Assembly: GCF_016902445.1 (NCBI RefSeq)
Contig: NZ_JACSNX010000006.1
Coordinates: 40,690 to 104,689, forward strand
Origin: Oscillibacter valericigenes
GTDB lineage: Bacteria > Bacillota > Clostridia > Oscillospirales > Oscillospiraceae
Length of the DNA: 64,000 nt
Direction of reading: 5' to 3'
Under the pieces are notes generated by a model. It did no database searches and was not told where the DNA came from. It was given only the letters and a program-made list of their open reading frames with translations. The translations under genes and the position numbers were made by a program. The stretch's first letter is position 1; every line of letters starts with the position of its first letter. Below, piece by piece: positions 1-10,370 of this stretch.

Positions 1-1438
1 CGTCCTTGCCCACCAGCTGGACGATCTCGTTGAGGCTGGCCTCCTGCTGCAGGATGCTCATGGCCTTGCCGCGGTCCTCCAGGAATTCCGGCCCCAGGTT
101 CTCGTCGAACCAGGGCTTCAGGGAGTCCAGATACAGGGAGTAGGAGTTCAGCCAGTTGATGGCCGGGAAGTGGCGCTTGTAGGCGAGAGACGAATCCAGC
201 GCCCAGAAGACCTTGACGATCCGCATGGTGGCCTGGGCCACGGGCTCGGACAGGTCGCCGCCGGGCGGCGACACGGCGCCCACGGCTGTCAGGCTGCCCC
301 GGCGGTCGTCGGAGCCGATGCAGGCCACGCTGCCGGCCCGCTCATAGAACTGGGCAAGGCGGGAGGCCAGGTAGGCGGGATAGCCCTCCTCGCCGGGCAT
401 CTCCTCCAGCCGGCCGGACATCTCCCGCAGGGCCTCCGCCCAGCGGGAGGTGGAGTCGGCGATGACCGCCACGTCATAGCCCATGTCCCGGAAGTACTCC
501 GCGATGGTGATGCCGGTGTAGACGCTGGCCTCCCGGGCGGCCACGGGCATATCGGAGGTGTTGGCGATCAGCACCGTCCGCTTCATCAGAGACTCGCCGG
601 TGCGGGGGTCCTTCAGCTCCGGGAACTCCCGCAGCACGTCCGTCATCTCGTTCCCCCGCTCGCCGCAGCCGATGTAGACCACGATGTCCACGTCCGACCA
701 CTTGGCCAGCTGGTGCTGTACCACGGTCTTGCCGGAGCCGAAGGGCCCGGGCACGGCGGCGGTACCGCCCTTGGCGATGGGGAACATGGTGTCGATGACC
801 CGCTGGCCGGAGCACAGGGGCCGCTTGGGGGGATACTTGTGCTTATAGGGCCGCCCCACCCGGACCGGCCACTTCTGCACCATGGTCAGGGGCACGTCCT
901 CCCCCTTGTCGGTGCGGAGGGTGGCCACGGTCTCCTCCACGGTGAAGGAGCCGCTCTGGATCTCCGTGATGGTGCCGCTCAGATTGGGGGGCACCATGAT
1001 CTTGTGGAGCACCACCGGCGTCTCCGGCACGGTGCCGATCACGTCGCCGCCCACCACCTTCGTGCCGGGGGTGACCGCGGCGGTGAAGTCCCACTGCTTC
1101 TCCCGGTCCAGGGCGGGGACCTCCACGCCCCGGGTGATGTTGGCCCCCACCTTCTCCACGATCTTCTCCAGGGGCCGCTGGATGCCGTCGTAGATGCCCT
1201 CGATCATGCCGGGGCCCAGCTCCACACTCATGGGGGCGCCGGTGGTGACCACCTCCGCCCCCGGCCCCAGGCCGGAGGTCTCCTCGTACACCTGGATGGA
1301 GGCGGAGTCCCCCTTCATAGTCAGGATCTCGCCGATCAGATGCTGGGGGCCCACACGGACCACGTCGGACATATTGGCGTCCGCCAGGCCCGTGGCCACC
1401 ACCAGCGGTCCGGATACCTTTACGATCTTACCGCTCAA
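1..1438 (-). CDS. atpA: V-type ATP synthase subunit A (3' end outside window)
   Basis: Catalytic, nucleotide-binding subunit of a V/A-type rotary ATPase; it forms the A3B3 head with subunit B, whose gene presumably follows beyond the window edge. About 479 of the usual ~590 residues are visible. The Walker A motif GPFGSGKT is at about residues 231-238, followed by the long segment containing [13 protein letters not shown] typical of A subunits. The start is a TTG: an in-frame TGA lies three codons upstream, and AGAAGG sits 10 nt before the TTG. A CCTTCT further upstream in the leader could pair with that AGAAGG. It is the last gene visible in the operon and is separated from atpF by a hairpin-rich gap. 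Confidence 0.95.
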   Translation of the reverse strand, partial: MSGKIVKVSGPLVVATGLADANMSDVVRVGPQHLIGEILTMKGDSASIQVYEETSGLGPGAEVVTTGAPMSVELGPGMIEGIYDGIQRPLEKIVEKVGANITRGVEVPALDREKQWDFTAAVTPGTKVVGGDVIGTVPETPVVLHKIMVPPNLSGTITEIQSGSFTVEETVATLRTDKGEDVPLTMVQKWPVRVGRPYKHKYPPKRPLCSGQRVIDTMFPIAKGGTAAVPGPFGSGKTVVQHQLAKWSDVDIVVYIGCGERGNEMTDVLREFPELKDPRTGESLMKRTVLIANTSDMPVAAREASVYTGITIAEYFRDMGYDVAVIADSTSRWAEALREMSGRLEEMPGEEGYPAYLASRLAQFYERAGSVACIGSDDRRGSLTAVGAVSPPGGDLSEPVAQATMRIVKVFWALDSSLAYKRHFPAINWLNSYSLYLDSLKPWFDENLGPEFLEDRGKAMSILQQEASLNEIVQLVGKD

Positions 1439-1503
1439 ACTCGCTCAACCTTCTTTCAAACCAGTTTCGCCAGAAGGAATCGGCCCACTTGGGAAAAGGG
1501 CCA

Positions 1504-1678
1504 GGAAAAGCGCCGCTTTTCCGGTTCTTCCGCCGTCAGGCGGAAGAAGAATTTCCAATCATTTTCGGCAGGGCGTGTACCTGCCGAAAATACCCCGACC
1601 CGTGCGTCCTTGGGACGCACACACCAGTGACCGATGTCACTGGTGGTTGGGGGTGTAAGGGGGGGAGCCTGCTCCCCC
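1504..1678. repeat. Array of six perfect hairpins between atpF and atpA
   Basis: Six different perfect inverted repeats follow each other in 175 nt: 1504-1511/1515-1522, 1525-1534/1539-1548 (loop GTCA), 1561-1572/1580-1591 (loop GCGTGTA), 1602-1609/1613-1620, 1622-1631/1636-1645 (loop CGAT) and 1661-1668/1671-1678. Stems are 8-12 bp without mismatches. None is followed by a clear U-tract in the direction of transcription, so they do not look like a terminator series. They fill most of the 241-nt gap 1439-1679, which holds no gene. A role in mRNA stability or subunit stoichiometry is inference. Confidence 0.85.
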
Positions 1679-1679
1679 T

Positions 1680-2000
1680 TTACAGAATATCCGCGCCCAC
1701 CGCTCTTTGAATGGAGCGTTTGATGTTTTCCATGCCGATGCCAAGGGAGCCCTCCCGGCCGGGGATCAGGATGATGGCGGGCCGCAGCTCGTCCTTGTAC
1801 CGATCCAGCACATCCGGCAGATCCTTTGCCAGCTGCTCCGTCAGGTAGATGATGCCGCAGTCGCCGCTCTTCGCCAGCTCCCGAATGGTCTCACGGGCCT
1901 CCTCCGGGGCCGTGACGGGGTACGTCTCCAGCCCCAGGGCCCGGAAACCCATGACGGATTCCCAGTCGCCGACGGCGGCGATCCGATATGTGACTGCCAT
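1680..2000 (-). CDS. atpF: V-type ATP synthase subunit F
   Basis: Small subunit of the central rotor stalk (equivalent to NtpG of Enterococcus or subunit F of Thermus), 106 aa, the usual size. It shows the CheY-like alternating beta/alpha pattern (YRIAAVGD, then GIIYLTEQLA, then PAIILIPGREG) and ends with the typical SIQRAVGADIL tail. It lies 12 nt downstream of atpC in the order E-C-F-A known from bacterial V-type operons. Confidence rests on both sequence pattern and position. Confidence 0.93.
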   Translation of the reverse strand: MAVTYRIAAVGDWESVMGFRALGLETYPVTAPEEARETIRELAKSGDCGIIYLTEQLAKDLPDVLDRYKDELRPAIILIPGREGSLGIGMENIKRSIQRAVGADIL

Positions 2001-2012
2001 CTCGCCGCCTCC

Positions 2013-3023
2013 TTACAGATAACTCGCCCGCAGGCGGGTCCGGATCACAGCCGGGTCGATCCCAGCCATCCGGCCCATCAGCACGATGCGGAGATTCGTG
2101 TACTCCGTCTCCCGCGCTGCCAGGTACCCCACCAGCGGAGCCTCGCCGAAGGGCACGTACCGGGCACCTGCCAGATAGTCCCCCAGGGCGTCGTCACACC
2201 GCTTTTCAAACTCTGTCAGCGGTCCGCCGCTCAGGGCATCAGCCCCTGCCTCCGCCGCGGTGCGGAACCGGGTGGCACCGTACAGATCCCGCAGTCCGGT
2301 CCCGCCGCCGGAGGCGGCTTTCAGCACCGCGTCCGGGGAGATCTCTCCCCCCTCCAGCAGCACGCCCAGGAGAAAGTCGGTGCCCTTCCCCATCCGCAGC
2401 GTCCGCACAGCCGTCCGCAGGTTCACCGCGTCGATCTGCACAGCCACATAGCCCCGGAGGAACGCGCTGCCGGTGGCATCCGCCAGATCGGCCATATCCC
2501 GGTAGGCAGCCCGGTCCAGCACGATGTCGCTGAGCTGAGGATCCCGGGTGGTCTCCAGCACCTGCCGAGCCTCCGCCACAGCGGCGGCCAGAGGCTCCGG
2601 CAGCTTTTCCAGCTCCCGCTCCCGGACGGCCTCCGCCAGATCGGCGGCGGGCACCCGTCCCATATCCATCAGCATGTGGTCCGCAGGGACGCCCATGACC
2701 TCCGCCTTCAGCAGGGCCTTGACGTTGTGATAGTCGTATTTGATCTTGAACAGCTCCAGATACCGCTTGTCCGGCATCCCCTCCGCCAGGTCGGCCATGG
2801 TATCCTCCCGGACGGCGGCCAGCGCCGCATCCATGGTCTCCGGCCGTGCGGCATCCAGCTGGGGATAGCCCCACTCCTGCAGGAGCTTTGCCGCCTCTTC
2901 ACCGGTCTTGGCCTCCAGGATCTGTTCCAGACGTTCTTCGGTCAGAAGCCTGGTCTCCAGCGATTTCACCCGGGTGGAGATCACCAGATAGTCCGTGTCC
3001 CGGATGGTCTGTTTCCTTGCCAA
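2013..3023 (-). CDS. atpC: V-type ATP synthase subunit C
   Basis: 336-aa subunit connecting the rotor to the membrane ring (NtpC/AC39-like, all-helical). The N-terminus (DTDYLVISTRVKSLETRLL) and the repeated helical layout with the YHNVKALLKAE segment are characteristic. The start is ATG with GGGGAGG a few nt upstream. It is separated from atpE by 13 nt and from atpF by 12 nt, so it is part of one transcript. Confidence 0.93.
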   Translation of the reverse strand: MARKQTIRDTDYLVISTRVKSLETRLLTEERLEQILEAKTGEEAAKLLQEWGYPQLDAARPETMDAALAAVREDTMADLAEGMPDKRYLELFKIKYDYHNVKALLKAEVMGVPADHMLMDMGRVPAADLAEAVRERELEKLPEPLAAAVAEARQVLETTRDPQLSDIVLDRAAYRDMADLADATGSAFLRGYVAVQIDAVNLRTAVRTLRMGKGTDFLLGVLLEGGEISPDAVLKAASGGGTGLRDLYGATRFRTAAEAGADALSGGPLTEFEKRCDDALGDYLAGARYVPFGEAPLVGYLAARETEYTNLRIVLMGRMAGIDPAVIRTRLRASYL

Positions 3024-3036
3024 GCCGCCTCCCCCC

Positions 3037-3723
3037 TTACGTCTCCGGGAACAGCAGCTTCGCCACCGCTCCCGCAGTCTGCTCCCGCTCGGACCGGATC
3101 ATGGCATCAAAGGTGCAGTTGACCTCGATCCGTCCGTTTTTCAGGATGAAGCCGCCCTGCATGGGCCGGGTCTCCTCCGATAGGGTCAGCATGGCTGTGC
3201 CCTGAGCAAACGCGCTGACATTAGCCGCTACCTTGTTCAGGAAGCTGGCCACCGCACCGTCCCCCAGGGGCAGCTCCGGTGCCGCCGCTCTGGCCAGCAG
3301 GTCGTTGGCCCGGGACACCGCAGCCCTTCCTGCTTCCTCCCTGTCCTCCGGAGAAAAGACGACCTCTTCTTTCCCGGTGGAGGAGGCACGGACCAGCATC
3401 GCCGCCAGCAGATCCACATACTGCTCCTTCGGCAGGGCGCGGAGCTTCTCCAGTGCCCGCTGATAGGCCTGCTCCACCATCTCCTGCTTCACAGTCAGCA
3501 GAGACTTGCGGGCCTCCATCTGAGCCGCGCTGACAAGGCGCTCCTCCCGCTCCGCCGCGGCCTTCTGGCTGCGGACCAGCAGGTCGGCGTCTTCAGCCGC
3601 CGCCTGGGAGCGGTACTTGGCCGCAATGGCCTCCGCCTGCGCATGGGCGTCCCCCAGGATGCGGTCGATCTCCGCCTGGGTGTCCGCATCGATCCGCGCC
3701 GTGATCTTTTCGATTCCATTCAT
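3037..3723 (-). CDS. atpE: V-type ATP synthase subunit E
   Basis: 228-aa peripheral-stalk subunit. Residues 1-110 form a charged, alanine-rich helix of coiled-coil character (ITARIDADTQAEIDRIL onward); the C-terminal half is the globular domain that binds the head. It pairs with the G-like subunit encoded at the promoter end of the operon. Its gene follows atpK after 43 nt and precedes atpC. Confidence 0.92.
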   Translation of the reverse strand: MNGIEKITARIDADTQAEIDRILGDAHAQAEAIAAKYRSQAAAEDADLLVRSQKAAAEREERLVSAAQMEARKSLLTVKQEMVEQAYQRALEKLRALPKEQYVDLLAAMLVRASSTGKEEVVFSPEDREEAGRAAVSRANDLLARAAAPELPLGDGAVASFLNKVAANVSAFAQGTAMLTLSEETRPMQGGFILKNGRIEVNCTFDAMIRSEREQTAGAVAKLLFPET

Positions 3724-3766
3724 CGCGTGTCACCGCCTTTCCGTCTTGGTGCCGTGGAATGGCCCG

Positions 3767-6194
<2,428 letters not shown>

Positions 6195-6195
6195 G

Positions 6196-6510
6196 TCAGT
6201 CTTTCACAACCCTTCCGACGATGAGATCGGCGGCCGCGTCCAGCCGGCTCTCCGCCTCCCGGCGCAGGGTCTCTCCCTCCGCCTGGGCGGCCCGGCTGAT
6301 CTCGTCCCCTTTGGCCTCTGCTCTGGTCTCCGCCTGCCGGAGCAGCTCCCGGCCCCGGTCCGCCGCCGCAGCCCGCGTCTGCTGTAAGAGCGCAAGACCG
6401 TCCCGCTGGGCGTCGGCGATGATCTGTTTCGCCTTTGCTTCTGCGGCTGTCTTGCGCTCCCGGTTTTCAGCCTCTACCTGTGTGATGTTCTCGATCACTT
6501 CCAATGGCAT
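6196..6510 (-). CDS. V-type ATPase G/H-like peripheral stalk subunit
   Basis: 104-aa, almost entirely alpha-helical, alanine/glutamate/arginine-rich protein (ITQVEAENRERKTAAEAKAK onward) expected to form the coiled-coil partner of subunit E in the peripheral stalk. It is the first gene of the operon, 1 nt before atpI, the place occupied by ntpF/atpH in bacterial V-type operons. The assignment rests on position and helical composition, since these short subunits diverge quickly. Confidence 0.8.
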   Translation of the reverse strand: MPLEVIENITQVEAENRERKTAAEAKAKQIIADAQRDGLALLQQTRAAAADRGRELLRQAETRAEAKGDEISRAAQAEGETLRREAESRLDAAADLIVGRVVKD

Positions 6511-6650
6511 TTCACTTCACCTTCTCTCCGTCTGCAATATCCCCTTTGCTTTTCAGTCCTCTCTGGGGTCGTGTCAATAGGTTCTCCGGAATGTGGGCCC
6601 GCCTCTCGGCCGGCCGGCGGAAATGCGTGGGTGTCTCTCAAGATAATTTT

Positions 6651-6679
6651 AGTATAGGTTCTCCGTTCCGCCAATGCAA
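6651..6679 (-). promoter_or_regulatory. Promoter of the V-type ATPase operon
   Basis: On the minus strand a -35 TTGCAT (6674-6679) and -10 TATACT (6651-6656) are separated by exactly 17 nt, about 140 nt before the first operon gene. The surrounding gap 6511-6944 is unusually AT-rich for this genome. It holds this promoter, an untranslated leader and the terminator of the next gene. A 90-codon frame overlapping it has no family features and is not called. Confidence 0.75.
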
Positions 6680-6837
6680 GGAAATTTTGCACAGATTTTC
6701 CGGTTTCTTTCTTTTGCACAAACTTTTTTCGAAAAAATCTATATATGCAACATATAAAATCACGCAAACGTATCCATTTCGTGAAAATCAGAGAAATAGT
6801 TTATAATTTAACGCTGTTTTTGGCATTGCGCATCCAC

Positions 6838-6866
6838 GAAAAAACCGGCCTTCCTTCACCGGTTTC
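6838..6866 (-). terminator. Intrinsic terminator of the DivIVA-like gene
   Basis: On the minus strand AAACCGG and CCGGTTT form a 7-bp stem around a 10-nt loop, followed directly by a short T-run. A second perfect stem (GAGCCGGG/CCCGGCTC, about 6910-6940) lies just after the stop codon and has no T-run. Confidence 0.75.
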
Positions 6867-6944
6867 AGCGATAGGTTCTCATGCAGCGGCGGATTCTATA
6901 CAGCGCGGATGCAGAGAGAGCCGGGTCCCTGCCCGGCTCCTCTG

Positions 6945-7589
6945 TCATTTCTTCTTTTTTTCCGGATCCGCCCGCTGTTCCAGCAGTGCCGCCAGTTCGT
7001 TCAGTTCGGTCCCGGCCTGATCCATCGCCCGCGGCAGCTGAGACAGGTTCACCTCCACCTTCCGCAGCTCCACCGTCACCTGTGCGGCAGTGGTCTCAAA
7101 GGCGGACATCAGAGCGGTATACTGCGCTCGGAACAAGTCCACGGTCCGGCGGAGCTTTGCAAGGGTGGACGCCTCCAGCTCAGCGGCGCGCTTATGGGCA
7201 TCACATTCGATATCGCCCACCCGGTCCCGGAACTGCGCGTAGGCCTCTGCCTCCGGGCGGAGCCGTTCCAGTTCCGCAGCCAGTTGCTCGGCCTCTGTCC
7301 GGGCAGATTCCAGCGCCTGCCGGGCAGCCTGCTCCTGTTCCAGCTTGGTGCGGGCCTGGTCGAACTGCGCCTGGGCTTCCTCCCGCAGGGCAGTCTCCGT
7401 GTCCAGCCGGGTCTGCAGCTCCCGGAGCTGGGACCGAAGGCGCTCCGCCTCCGTCTGCAGGCTCTCATTTTCCTGCTGCAGCTGATCCTGGCGCTCCGCC
7501 GTCTCCTTGGAAGTCTGCTCGATATAGTGGATCACGTCCTGCTTGTCAAATCCGCCGAACGCAACGGTTTTAAAGGTATAATTTTCCAT
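6945..7589 (-). CDS. DivIVA-like coiled-coil protein
   Basis: 214 aa. The N-terminus has the DivIVA-type signature (FKTVAFGGFDKQDVIHYIE: an F-x-GGFD/Y core followed by a helix). Residues 25-150 are a continuous coiled coil rich in Q, E, L and R, and a second helical part follows. Such proteins mark curved membrane and recruit division or wall-synthesis factors, but the exact partner cannot be told here. It is a single-gene unit with its own promoter and terminator, divergent from tRNA-Arg. Start ATG is preceded by GGAAAGAGAG. Confidence 0.75.
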   Translation of the reverse strand: MENYTFKTVAFGGFDKQDVIHYIEQTSKETAERQDQLQQENESLQTEAERLRSQLRELQTRLDTETALREEAQAQFDQARTKLEQEQAARQALESARTEAEQLAAELERLRPEAEAYAQFRDRVGDIECDAHKRAAELEASTLAKLRRTVDLFRAQYTALMSAFETTAAQVTVELRKVEVNLSQLPRAMDQAGTELNELAALLEQRADPEKKKK

Positions 7590-7628
7590 GGCCCGGTTCT
7601 CTCTTTCCTTCTGATCGGTGATGATCCC

Positions 7629-7657
7629 ACTCTAACACAGAAATCCTCCATTGACAA
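7629..7657 (-). promoter_or_regulatory. Promoter of the DivIVA-like gene
   Basis: Minus strand: TTGTCA (7652-7657), 17 nt, TAGAGT (7629-7634), with a leader of about 35 nt to the ATG at 7589. Confidence 0.6.
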
Positions 7658-7694
7658 GGGTTTGAAAAATAAGAAAAAAATCCAAAAAAAGGTC

Positions 7695-7723
7695 TTGCAT
7701 TTTAAAAGCAGACGTGCTATTAT
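7695..7723 (+). promoter_or_regulatory. Promoter of tRNA-Arg
   Basis: TTGCAT (7695-7700), 17 nt, TATTAT (7718-7723). The predicted start near 7730 leaves a leader of about 16 nt before the mature tRNA 5' end. Confidence 0.75.
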
Positions 7724-7746
7724 AAATAAGCTGTCCGACAGGACAT

Positions 7747-7823
7747 GCGCCCTTAGCTCAGCTGGATAGAGCGTCTGGCTACGGACCAGAAGGCCGGGGG
7801 TTCGAATCCCTCAGGGCGTACCA
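7747..7823 (+). tRNA. tRNA-Arg (anticodon ACG)
   Basis: 77 nt including an encoded CCA. The acceptor stem pairs GCGCCCT with AGGGCGT. The anticodon stem is TCTGG/CCAGA around the loop CTACGGA, giving anticodon ACG. The T-arm is GGGGGTTCGAATCCCTC-like. Its 3' part from 7779 is the attachment site of the integrative element, and the insertion leaves the tRNA intact. Confidence 0.97.
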
Positions 7824-7828
7824 GGAAA
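7779..7828 (+). repeat. Left attachment site (attL) in the tRNA-Arg 3' half
   Basis: 50 bp identical to 16009-16058. It starts at the CT before the anticodon ACG, runs through the anticodon arm, T-arm and CCA, and ends five bases after the CCA. Confidence 0.93.
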
Positions 7829-7864
7829 GCCACCCATTTCGTGAGATTTGGGTGGTTTTTCTTA
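7829..7864 (+). terminator. Element-borne terminator downstream of tRNA-Arg
   Basis: CCACCC and GGGTGG form a stem around an AT-rich loop, followed by TTTTTC. It sits just inside the left att site, so after integration the tRNA is ended by an element-encoded terminator. The native one now lies at 16057-16092. Confidence 0.8.
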
Positions 7865-7900
7865 ACTTTTTAAGGCACTTTATAATTGTGTGTCTGCATC

Positions 7901-7920
7901 TTGGCGCACATTTAGCGCAC
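7901..7920 (+). repeat. Left arm-type integrase sites (pair)
   Basis: TTGGCGCAC (7901-7909) and TTAGCGCAC (7912-7920) are direct repeats 11 bp apart, 73 bp inside the left core. The same two sequences in swapped order occur near the right end (15871-15890). This is the geometry expected of arm-type sites bound by the N-terminal domain of a lambda-type integrase. Confidence 0.65.
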
Positions 7921-7966
7921 GGCGCATAAAAAGCGGGCCTCCTATTGGGGGTCCGCTCTTCTTGAT

Positions 7967-9355
7967 TTATGCGTTTCTTCTTCTCAGCATAATATCGGCA
8001 ATACACTCTGTTGCCTGGGCCTTTGCCTCTTCTATGACGTGGGAATAAATGTCGCTTGTGGTCGATGTCTGACTATGGCCCAACTGTTTGCTCACGGTTA
8101 CAATATCAGTTCCGTTTGCGATCAAGATACTTGCCACGGAATGGCGGAATGCGTGCGGATTGATATGGGGAAGTCCGTGCTTCTTGGAAAACTTATTCAG
8201 CCATGCGGTAATGCTGGTGGGGTTCATCGGCTCCCCGTTATCCTGGGTAAACAAATAGCCGGTGTTGTGCCACCGATCCCCGTTGACAAGCTGAAGTTCA
8301 GCTTGCGCTACTCTGTAATGTCGAAGCAAAGCAACGGTCTCTGACGGGATATTAACAAATCGGGTCAAATCTGTTTTGGTGGTAGTCTCATATATACCGC
8401 GCTCTTTTGAATAGCACAGGTTCACACTAATCTCTAACCGCCCATGATCCAGGTCCACATGGTCCCATTTCAATCCGGCAATTTCTCCGCGCCTGCACCC
8501 TGTCACAATTAATAGGTGTGTCAGTACACGCCACTTTTCTGGCACCATGTCTAGGGCCTCCAGAATTGCCGTGATTTCTTCCGGCTGGAAATAGTTCGGC
8601 GTTTTTCGAGAGACAGACGGAGGACTTGCCTTCTCCGCCGCATTGTATGGTACGAGCATTTCCCGTTCCGCTTGGTTCAGTACAGTGTGAATGAAACGGT
8701 GGTACTCCAGGACCGTCTTATTTGAAAGCGGCTTACAGTTCTTGGATAGGTCAAACAGCTCGTCTAATGGTAGGTGAAGAGTTTCAGCGATTGCCACCGC
8801 CTTCTCTCCATTGATTGCCTCTCCCCTGCAAGCCTGAGTGACTGTAGTATGAGATACAGAAGCAGCCTTGCCAAGAGCTTCACGGGTCATTCCTGCCGCC
8901 TTGATTTTTTCTGCTAGGTCTGGTTTTCCTTTTGCCTTGACGATACTCAATCGAGCACTGGAATCTTGGAGAGATTTATAGAATCTGTTTAGGTGCTGCG
9001 GCCGGAGGTCTATTAACTTCACATTCCCGAACACTTGATCTATCCGCCGCAGAAGATCCCGGTAGCCTCGCACGGTATTGTGCTTTGCCCCGTTGCTCTC
9101 CTTCAGCGCAATCACATAATTTGCATAGTCTGTAAAGGTCCATTTCTTGTCAGTCTGAAATCCCTGCTCCAGCTCGGTTTCAAACTGGATTGCAACCTTC
9201 TGTGCCTCTTTGTCTGCCCCTGTGGGACTCATGCCAGCCGGTGGTGTCCATGTCTTATAGTGGCGTATCTGCTTTCCGGTACTGTCTCGACCATTAGACA
9301 CTGTGATTTTATAGCTGATCCCGGACTTCCCTTCCAGCTTCTTAACTGTTGCCAA
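7967..9355 (-). CDS. int: Tyrosine site-specific integrase with embedded HTH
   Basis: 462 aa. Residues 1-65 are an arm-binding-type N-terminus and residues ~70-140 begin the SAM-like core-binding domain. Residues ~145-205 form an inserted XRE-like helix-turn-helix (MTREALGKAASVSHTTVTQA...AVAIAETLHLPLDELF), after which the core-binding domain resumes. The catalytic domain shows R in TGCRRGEIAGL, the HAFRHS box and the nucleophile Tyr in SDIYSHV. The start codon is TTG with GAGGGGGA upstream, 3 nt after the RHH gene. It sits next to attL with its 3' end facing the tRNA, as usual for tRNA-targeting islands. Confidence 0.95.
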   Translation of the reverse strand: MATVKKLEGKSGISYKITVSNGRDSTGKQIRHYKTWTPPAGMSPTGADKEAQKVAIQFETELEQGFQTDKKWTFTDYANYVIALKESNGAKHNTVRGYRDLLRRIDQVFGNVKLIDLRPQHLNRFYKSLQDSSARLSIVKAKGKPDLAEKIKAAGMTREALGKAASVSHTTVTQACRGEAINGEKAVAIAETLHLPLDELFDLSKNCKPLSNKTVLEYHRFIHTVLNQAEREMLVPYNAAEKASPPSVSRKTPNYFQPEEITAILEALDMVPEKWRVLTHLLIVTGCRRGEIAGLKWDHVDLDHGRLEISVNLCYSKERGIYETTTKTDLTRFVNIPSETVALLRHYRVAQAELQLVNGDRWHNTGYLFTQDNGEPMNPTSITAWLNKFSKKHGLPHINPHAFRHSVASILIANGTDIVTVSKQLGHSQTSTTSDIYSHVIEEAKAQATECIADIMLRRRNA

Positions 9356-9358
9356 CTA

Positions 9359-9574
9359 TCATTCCCCCTCTCTTTGCCCCTCAGAGACCGCAGAAACGGC
9401 GTTATCCCTCTCCATAGCCTCATCTATAGCCCGGTTGATAAAGCCGTTCACACTCTCTCCCTGGGCCTCTGCGTGGGCTTTGATGGCGTCCTTCTTGCCC
9501 TTTGGGACTGTCAGGTTAATACGATCCAATTTTTCAGCTATCCATCCATTTCTATATTCTGATTTGCTGGCCAT
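9359..9574 (-). CDS. Ribbon-helix-helix (Arc/CopG-like) regulator
   Basis: 71 aa. The segment LDRINLTVPKGKKDAIKAHA followed by GESVNGFINRAIDEAME is a classic RHH fold: a short beta strand (RINLTV) and two helices. It is cotranscribed with and directly precedes int. Three near-identical palindromes in its promoter region are its probable operators, so it likely represses int and the divergent rightward genes. RBS AAGGGAGAAGC precedes the ATG. Confidence 0.85.
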   Translation of the reverse strand: MASKSEYRNGWIAEKLDRINLTVPKGKKDAIKAHAEAQGESVNGFINRAIDEAMERDNAVSAVSEGQREGE

Positions 9575-9630
9575 GCTTCTCCCTTCCGGGGGGAGCTTAT
9601 TTTTTTATGCTCCCTCTCCCATTGTAGCTT

Positions 9631-9660
9631 TATTATAGCATCCATTTCAATATTGCGCAA
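9631..9660 (-). promoter_or_regulatory. Leftward promoter for RHH-int with operator in the -35
   Basis: Minus strand: TTGCGC, 17 nt, TATAAT (complement about 9633-9638). The -35 lies inside palindrome box 1 (9650-9663), so a protein bound there would block RNA polymerase. Confidence 0.75.
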
Positions 9661-9729
9661 TATGCAATTTGAATAGATATTACGCAATATATTTGGTTGC
9701 TTTGTCAATTGATATATTGCGCAATATAT
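9650..9729. promoter_or_regulatory. Three palindromic operators of the element's control region
   Basis: Box 1 ATATTGCGCAATAT (9650-9663), box 2 ATATTACGCAATAT (9677-9690) and box 3 with the same core extended to an 18-bp palindrome (9712-9729). Centres are 27 and 37 bp apart. Box 1 covers the leftward -35; box 3 lies inside the spacer of a rightward promoter (TTGATA about 9709-9714, TATACT about 9732-9737; alternatively TTGTCA to TATATT). The candidate binder is the adjacent RHH protein. The HTH inside the integrase is a second candidate. Confidence 0.85.
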
Positions 9730-9894
9730 TATATACTATAATCACAGCAAGGGACAAGAGATGCGACGGACAGGCCGGGGACGAGCCGGACATTCCCTCT
9801 AAATTCTCAAATCCCAGGCGGGACTGCTTCGTGAAGGCCGGTGACGTTCCGGAGAGCACCAAACCAGCCGCCAGAACATAAGGAGGAACAAAAG

Positions 9895-10164
9895 ATGAGC
9901 ATCAACGAACTGGAAATGAAGTGTCGGGAGCTACGGCAGCTGCAAGCCCTGATTGACGAGGCCCAGGCAGAGGCGGAGACTATCAAGGACGCCATCAAGG
10001 CCGCTATGGGCACGCAGGAGGCCATCCAGGCCGGAGAGTACAAGATCACCTGGAAGCCCGTCACCACGGCCAGACTGGACGCCACGGCCCTGAAAAAGGC
10101 CCTGCCGGACGTGGCCGAACGGTTCACGAAAGAAACCACCGTCCGCCGCTTCTCCGTGGCATGA
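9895..10164 (+). CDS. Small phage-type protein of unknown function
   Basis: 89 aa: an N-terminal coiled coil (ELEMKCRELRQLQALIDEAQ) followed by a compact domain with EYKITWKPVTTARLDATALKKALP and ending in RRFSV. This layout recalls small early phage proteins of the Gp157-like type, but I do not assign a function. The start ATG follows TAAGGAGGAACAAAAG. It is the first gene of the rightward transcript; its stop overlaps the next start (ATGATGG). The stretch 9575-9894 before it is the control region. Confidence 0.75.
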   Translation: MSINELEMKCRELRQLQALIDEAQAEAETIKDAIKAAMGTQEAIQAGEYKITWKPVTTARLDATALKKALPDVAERFTKETTVRRFSVA

Positions 10165-10292
10165 TGGAGGCCGTGGTCACCATCGCCGGGGCGGTGTATC
10201 TCACGGACAAGCTGTTTTCCCTGGTTGACTGGATTGAGAAAAAGAAGGACCTCCCCCGTGCGCCTGGCAGCAGAACGGAGAAGGACCTGTAA
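10164..10292 (+). CDS. Small hydrophobic protein, unknown
   Basis: 42 codons, starting one base into the preceding stop codon. An N-terminal hydrophobic segment (VVTIAGAVYLTDKLFSLVDWI) is followed by a short basic tail. It is too short for family assignment. Translational coupling with the preceding gene supports that it is real. Confidence 0.5.
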   Translation: MEAVVTIAGAVYLTDKLFSLVDWIEKKKDLPRAPGSRTEKDL

Positions 10293-10370
10293 GCACCAAC
10301 CACCACAAGGGGGCCGGTGAGTTCATTATATCCGGCTCCCTCTCAAAAATCAACAGAAAGAGGCAATAAG

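Noticed and set aside
170..1630. 486-codon open frame on the plus strand
   Set aside because: It lies opposite atpA, is His/Gly/Leu-rich with no domain pattern, and is a product of the GC-rich codon use of the real gene.
6495..6767. 90-codon frame on the minus strand upstream of the V-ATPase operon
   Set aside because: It covers the promoter and leader, has no recognisable domain and no RBS.
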